A DNA stretch of 7,805 nt from Pseudomonadota bacterium (GTDB lineage: Bacteria > Pseudomonadota > Gammaproteobacteria > Steroidobacterales > Steroidobacteraceae), in contig JADIYJ010000024.1 in NCBI GenBank assembly GCA_016705325.1, positions 1 to 7,805 on the forward strand, written 5' to 3'. Shown here piece after piece: positions 5,518 to 7,805 of the stretch. The notes beneath the pieces were generated by a model that saw nothing but the letters and a program-made list of their open reading frames with translations, did not search any database and was not told the DNA's origin. Both the position numbers and the translations under genes were made by a program. Within the stretch, counting starts at the first letter, position 1. Each line of letters begins with the position of its first letter.

Positions 5518-5886
5518 AGTTGGCACCTGCTCCGGCTGCAACGCCACTCACCGCAGCGATCACCGCACCGGCATGCTGCGAACGCGCAACGCCAGCGGGA
5601 CATAGCAGCGCTCGATCAGGTCGCCGATGTCGGGCTGGGACGCACCGGCTTGCAGGTTCAGCGCCGCCGCGGGGTCCGAAAGGCCATGCCCGGCGCTGAA
5701 AGCCCTGCCGGCGCCGGTGATGACGACACAGCGTACGGCCTCATCGGCCGCCGCGGCGTCGGGCGCGGCCAGCAGTTCGGCGTGCATTGCCGTCGTGAAG
5801 CTGTCGAGCGCCTGCGGGCGATTCAGGGTCACAGTGCGCACGGCGGCGGTCTGGGCGACGAGGACGAGCCCCTCGGCTTCGGTCAT
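5518..5886 (-). pseudogene. paaG: PaaG-like enoyl-CoA hydratase/isomerase, truncated and frameshifted
   Basis: From the ATG at 5886 the protein reads VRTVTLNRPQALDSF, then AVRCVVITGAGRAFSAG, then DIGDLIERCYVPLALRVRSMPV. This is the crotonase fold of PaaG, which isomerises the epoxide of phenylacetyl-CoA to the oxepin in aerobic phenylacetate breakdown. A TGA at 5562-5560 ends this frame, but adding one base near 5563-5566 restores PVIAAVSGVAAGAGAN, the expected oxyanion-hole region, down to 5518. So there is a one-base deletion, followed by truncation at the IS91 3' end. About half of the usual length of roughly 260 residues is lost. The normally conserved CAGQDL reads SAGHGL, a further sign of decay. 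No other paa genes are visible. Another crotonase is possible, but the PaaG resemblance is strong. Confidence 0.85.
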
Positions 5887-6077
5887 GGCGGCGGCGCCCC
5901 TGCTGGCGGTACCTGGAGGCCGATCAGAAATTCTGCCGACCGACCGGTCGAATCAGTCCAGGCTGGCCAGCAGCTATTTGCAAGCCACGATTGACCCGGG
6001 CACCCGCTGATCGCGACTTGCGCACCCGAGCCGGGCACGAGCGGCCGGGTTGCGGCGCAGGCGGCCGGCAACGGGGG
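5887..6077. other. Upstream region of the paaG remnant
   Basis: No gene is recognised. It contains whatever promoter the paaG remnant once had. No clear Shine-Dalgarno precedes the ATG at 5886. It may include unidentifiable extension of the IS91 scrap at 6078-6173, because the minus frame stays open to 5924, but the residues there no longer match the family. Confidence 0.5.
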
Positions 6078-6173
6078 GCGGCGATGACCTTGAGCGCGCC
6101 GTAGTTGGGGCAGCGATCCAGGTCGAGCTCAAAGCGAGGTTTCAGCGCGGCAAGAAGACGCGGTCCCGCGCCG
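6078..6173 (-). pseudogene. IS91-family transposase C-terminal zinc-ribbon scrap
   Basis: The minus strand reads GPRLLAALKPRFELDLDRCPNYG then ALKVIAA. This resembles the late segment WARLLKRVFDLDLEHCPNCGG-LKIIAA of IS91-family transposases. The second cysteine of CPNCG is Tyr here and one residue is missing, so the zinc ribbon is broken. Orientation is opposite to the other plus-strand copies. Nothing before or after in this frame matches the family, so it is an isolated fragment. Confidence 0.65.
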
Positions 6174-6204
6174 TCCGTCGAACCGGGGCGGGTCCAGGCA
6201 GACA

Positions 6205-6231
6205 TGTACTCGAGTCGTGTCGCAACTGAAC
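6205..6231 (+). repeat. Short dispersed motif, copy B
   Basis: This is the partner of 40-66: TGTACTCGAGT followed by CGTGTCGCAACTGAA. It differs from copy A only at five positions, all transitions. It stands 31 bases from the minus-strand IS91 scrap. Nature unknown. Confidence 0.5.
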
Positions 6232-6393
6232 ACGCACTTGAGCAGTCAGGACCAACTCGGCTGCGCTGGGCGGTGGCGCGCGCAGTTCGCCTCGCACCTA
6301 AAGGATTCATGAGTTGAGCCTTGTCAACGCACGAGCCGACTTGAAGCGAAGAATCCCCTTGTTCGGCCGACCCGCGTTGCGGCCAGAGGTCTT

Positions 6394-6397
6394 GGAG
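6394..6397 (+). promoter_or_regulatory. Shine-Dalgarno pointing to an alternative lipoprotein start
   Basis: GGAG is followed after nine bases by ATG at 6407. That frame reads MNSTTMRSSKWMGTLSA, a positively charged n-region suited to a signal peptide, but it is not the frame of the lipoprotein body. This bears on the true start of the neighbouring gene. Confidence 0.55.
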
Positions 6398-6435
6398 ATG
6401 TTGGCCATGAATTCGACAACGATGCGCTCTTCGAA

Positions 6436-7446
6436 ATGGATGGGGACTCTGTCTGCATGTGGTTGTGGTGCGCCGCAGTCCTACTCATGTCGTTGCAGGG
6501 CTGTGCCATCAATCGGGAGAGCGCATCGGTCGCAGCCGACACCGACATCACAAAGCTGAAGACCATCCATGTCGTCAGATCCGAACAGGACGATCGGGCT
6601 GTCTACATCACCATCGCCGAGCAGCTCCGCCAGTTGGGCTATGCCGTATCGACGGGATCCGCATCGCCAATACCGCCGAACACCGACGCGGCGCTCAGCT
6701 ATCAGGCCCAGTGGCAGTGGGACATCACGATGTACCTGCTCGATCTGAGGGTGACGCTGCGCAACCCTTCGACCGATGCCTTGTTGGGCACCGCCGCCTC
6801 GTACCACACCTCCATGACGCGCAAGTCGACCGAAGAAATGGTGTCCGAGGTACTTTCGAATCTTCGAGGCAACAAGGCTGCCGCAGTGGCTGCGAGCACC
6901 GGGCCCGGCAACGCCCGAGTGCAGATCAAGCCCTATGTCGCGTTGCCCAGTGAACGCGCGCGCGCCTCTTCACCGCGCAGCAGTGTGCGGGTCGGCCCGA
7001 TCCGCGACGTCAGGCGTGACTCGGTTGGCACGCTGATCGGCGAGCGCACGACCCTCGGCGGCATTTCGCTCGGAATGATAGAGATGCAGCCGCCGCCCGC
7101 CGAGGCCTTGAGCCGTGTCTTGGAGGCCGAGTTGACTTCCTCCGGGTTCGTTATCACCACCGATGAAAAATCTGCGAACGTCGACGGGCGAATGACGAAG
7201 TTCCTGCTGACGACGCCGGCGACCGCCTTGTATTGGGACATCAATGGCGTGGTCGAACTCGAACTCATCGCGCAAGGACGCGATGGGCGCAAACATGAAG
7301 TCCGGCTTGTGGCCAATTGCACGGACCGCACGTTCGCGTATCCGAGCAATGACTTGATCGGTGGCGTCGTGACGGCCTGCCTGACGGAGATTGGAGCCAA
7401 GCTGCGCAAGGACAATGCGCTCGCCAGCGTTCTCGAAGCACCTTGA
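6436..7446 (+). CDS. Two-domain lipoprotein with YajG-like C-terminal region
   Basis: As read, the protein has 336 residues; an internal ATG at 6457 gives 329. The hydrophobic run WLWCAAVLLMSLQGC ends in a lipobox with Cys23, so an outer- or inner-membrane lipoprotein is likely. Residues about 40-145 form one alpha/beta unit (TIHVVRSEQDD, QLRQLGYAV, ITMYLLDLRVTLRNP). Residues about 183-332 form a second (VRVGPIRDVRRDSVGTLIG, LSRVLEAELTSSGF, VVELELIAQG, LTEIGAKL) that resembles the YajG family of uncharacterised lipoproteins. The signal peptide as read lacks positive charge and starts with two acidic residues. A better n-region with a good Shine-Dalgarno sits upstream in another frame (6407), so the start is probably damaged by a frameshift or affected by a sequencing error. 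Function unknown. An IS91 scrap follows within 10 bases of the stop. Confidence 0.75.
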   Translation: MDGDSVCMWLWCAAVLLMSLQGCAINRESASVAADTDITKLKTIHVVRSEQDDRAVYITIAEQLRQLGYAVSTGSASPIPPNTDAALSYQAQWQWDITMYLLDLRVTLRNPSTDALLGTAASYHTSMTRKSTEEMVSEVLSNLRGNKAAAVAASTGPGNARVQIKPYVALPSERARASSPRSSVRVGPIRDVRRDSVGTLIGERTTLGGISLGMIEMQPPPAEALSRVLEAELTSSGFVITTDEKSANVDGRMTKFLLTTPATALYWDINGVVELELIAQGRDGRKHEVRLVANCTDRTFAYPSNDLIGGVVTACLTEIGAKLRKDNALASVLEAP

Positions 7447-7454
7447 CCTGCGCT

Positions 7455-7568
7455 TTCGGGTGGTGCCACAGGCCGCGCGCCGCACGCACGATCGGCAGAG
7501 CCCGCGCCGCCTGCAACTGAAGGCGACGAGCTTGGCGGCCGCGTGCTCAGCAGCGCAGTCGACCTTTC
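7455..7568 (-). pseudogene. IS91-family transposase zinc-finger scrap
   Basis: The minus strand reads VDCAAEHAAAKLVAFSCRRRGLCRSC and then VRRAACGTT. The LVAFSC+RRG(F/L)CPSC core is the N-terminal zinc-binding region of IS91-family transposases, also seen at 5012-5060. The last finger reads CRSC instead of CPSC, and sequence after it departs from GARRMA. It is only about 38 codons long. It is wedged between the lipoprotein stop (7446) and a uvrA fragment (from 7592). Confidence 0.75.
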
Positions 7569-7591
7569 CGCCGCGCGGGTCAGCCACGTCC

Positions 7592-7805
<214 letters not shown>

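Larger units (their letters stand above)
6174..6406. other. Gene-free spacer before the lipoprotein
   Basis: No gene is supported on either strand. It contains short motif copy B (6205-6231) and, at its right end, a good ribosome binding site for a frame that starts at 6407. Short open frames such as 6105-6317 on plus have no family features. Confidence 0.55.

Overview
The window looks like accessory chromosomal DNA from a GC-rich betaproteobacterium (Burkholderiales/Rhodocyclales type). Three things suggest this: a secreted SGNH/GDSL hydrolase with a C-terminal PEP-CTERM sorting signal, a MlaC-family protein next to a DUF3047 lipoprotein, and the residue usage of the PaaG-like and UvrA-like remnants. 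The assignment is inferred from protein character only.

Layout. 1-283: C-terminal remnant of an IS91-family transposase plus the element's 3' end (copy R1). 305-1348 (-): intact GDSL/PEP-CTERM hydrolase. 1349-1797: no recognisable gene, one C-run/G-run hairpin. 1798-1973: second 3'-end copy (R2). 1974-2133: unidentified coding-like remnant. 2260-2913 (+): DedA/TVP38-like membrane protein, convergent with a two-gene minus-strand unit, a DUF3047 lipoprotein (4467-3646) then a MlaC-like protein (3605-2955). 4513-4806 (+): 5' half of a nucleoside deaminase gene, cut by an internally deleted IS91-family element (4807-5517) that ends in the third 3'-end copy (R3). 5518-5886 (-): 5' part of a paaG-like enoyl-CoA hydratase gene, cut by the other side of that element and also frameshifted. 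6078-6173 (-): another IS91 C-terminal scrap. 6436-7446 (+): two-domain lipoprotein with a YajG-like C-terminal region and a probable frameshift in its signal peptide. 7455-7568 (-): IS91 zinc-finger scrap. 7592-7805 (+): C-terminal scrap of uvrA running off the window.

The organising theme is a graveyard of IS91-family (Y2, rolling-circle) elements: five transposase fragments and three copies of one 3' terminus. The three termini point the same way and stop at the same base, so the end of the element can be read directly from the sequence. R1 and R2 bracket the hydrolase gene; R2 and R3 bracket the DedA/MlaC/DUF3047/deaminase block. This fits cargo carried or rearranged by IS91-type one-ended transposition, or by recombination between copies, but movement itself is an inference. 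The genes that look functional are the hydrolase, the DedA-like protein, the MlaC-like protein, the DUF3047 lipoprotein and possibly the YajG-like lipoprotein. Four of these five products are predicted to be exported or lipidated; the fifth is an inner-membrane protein.
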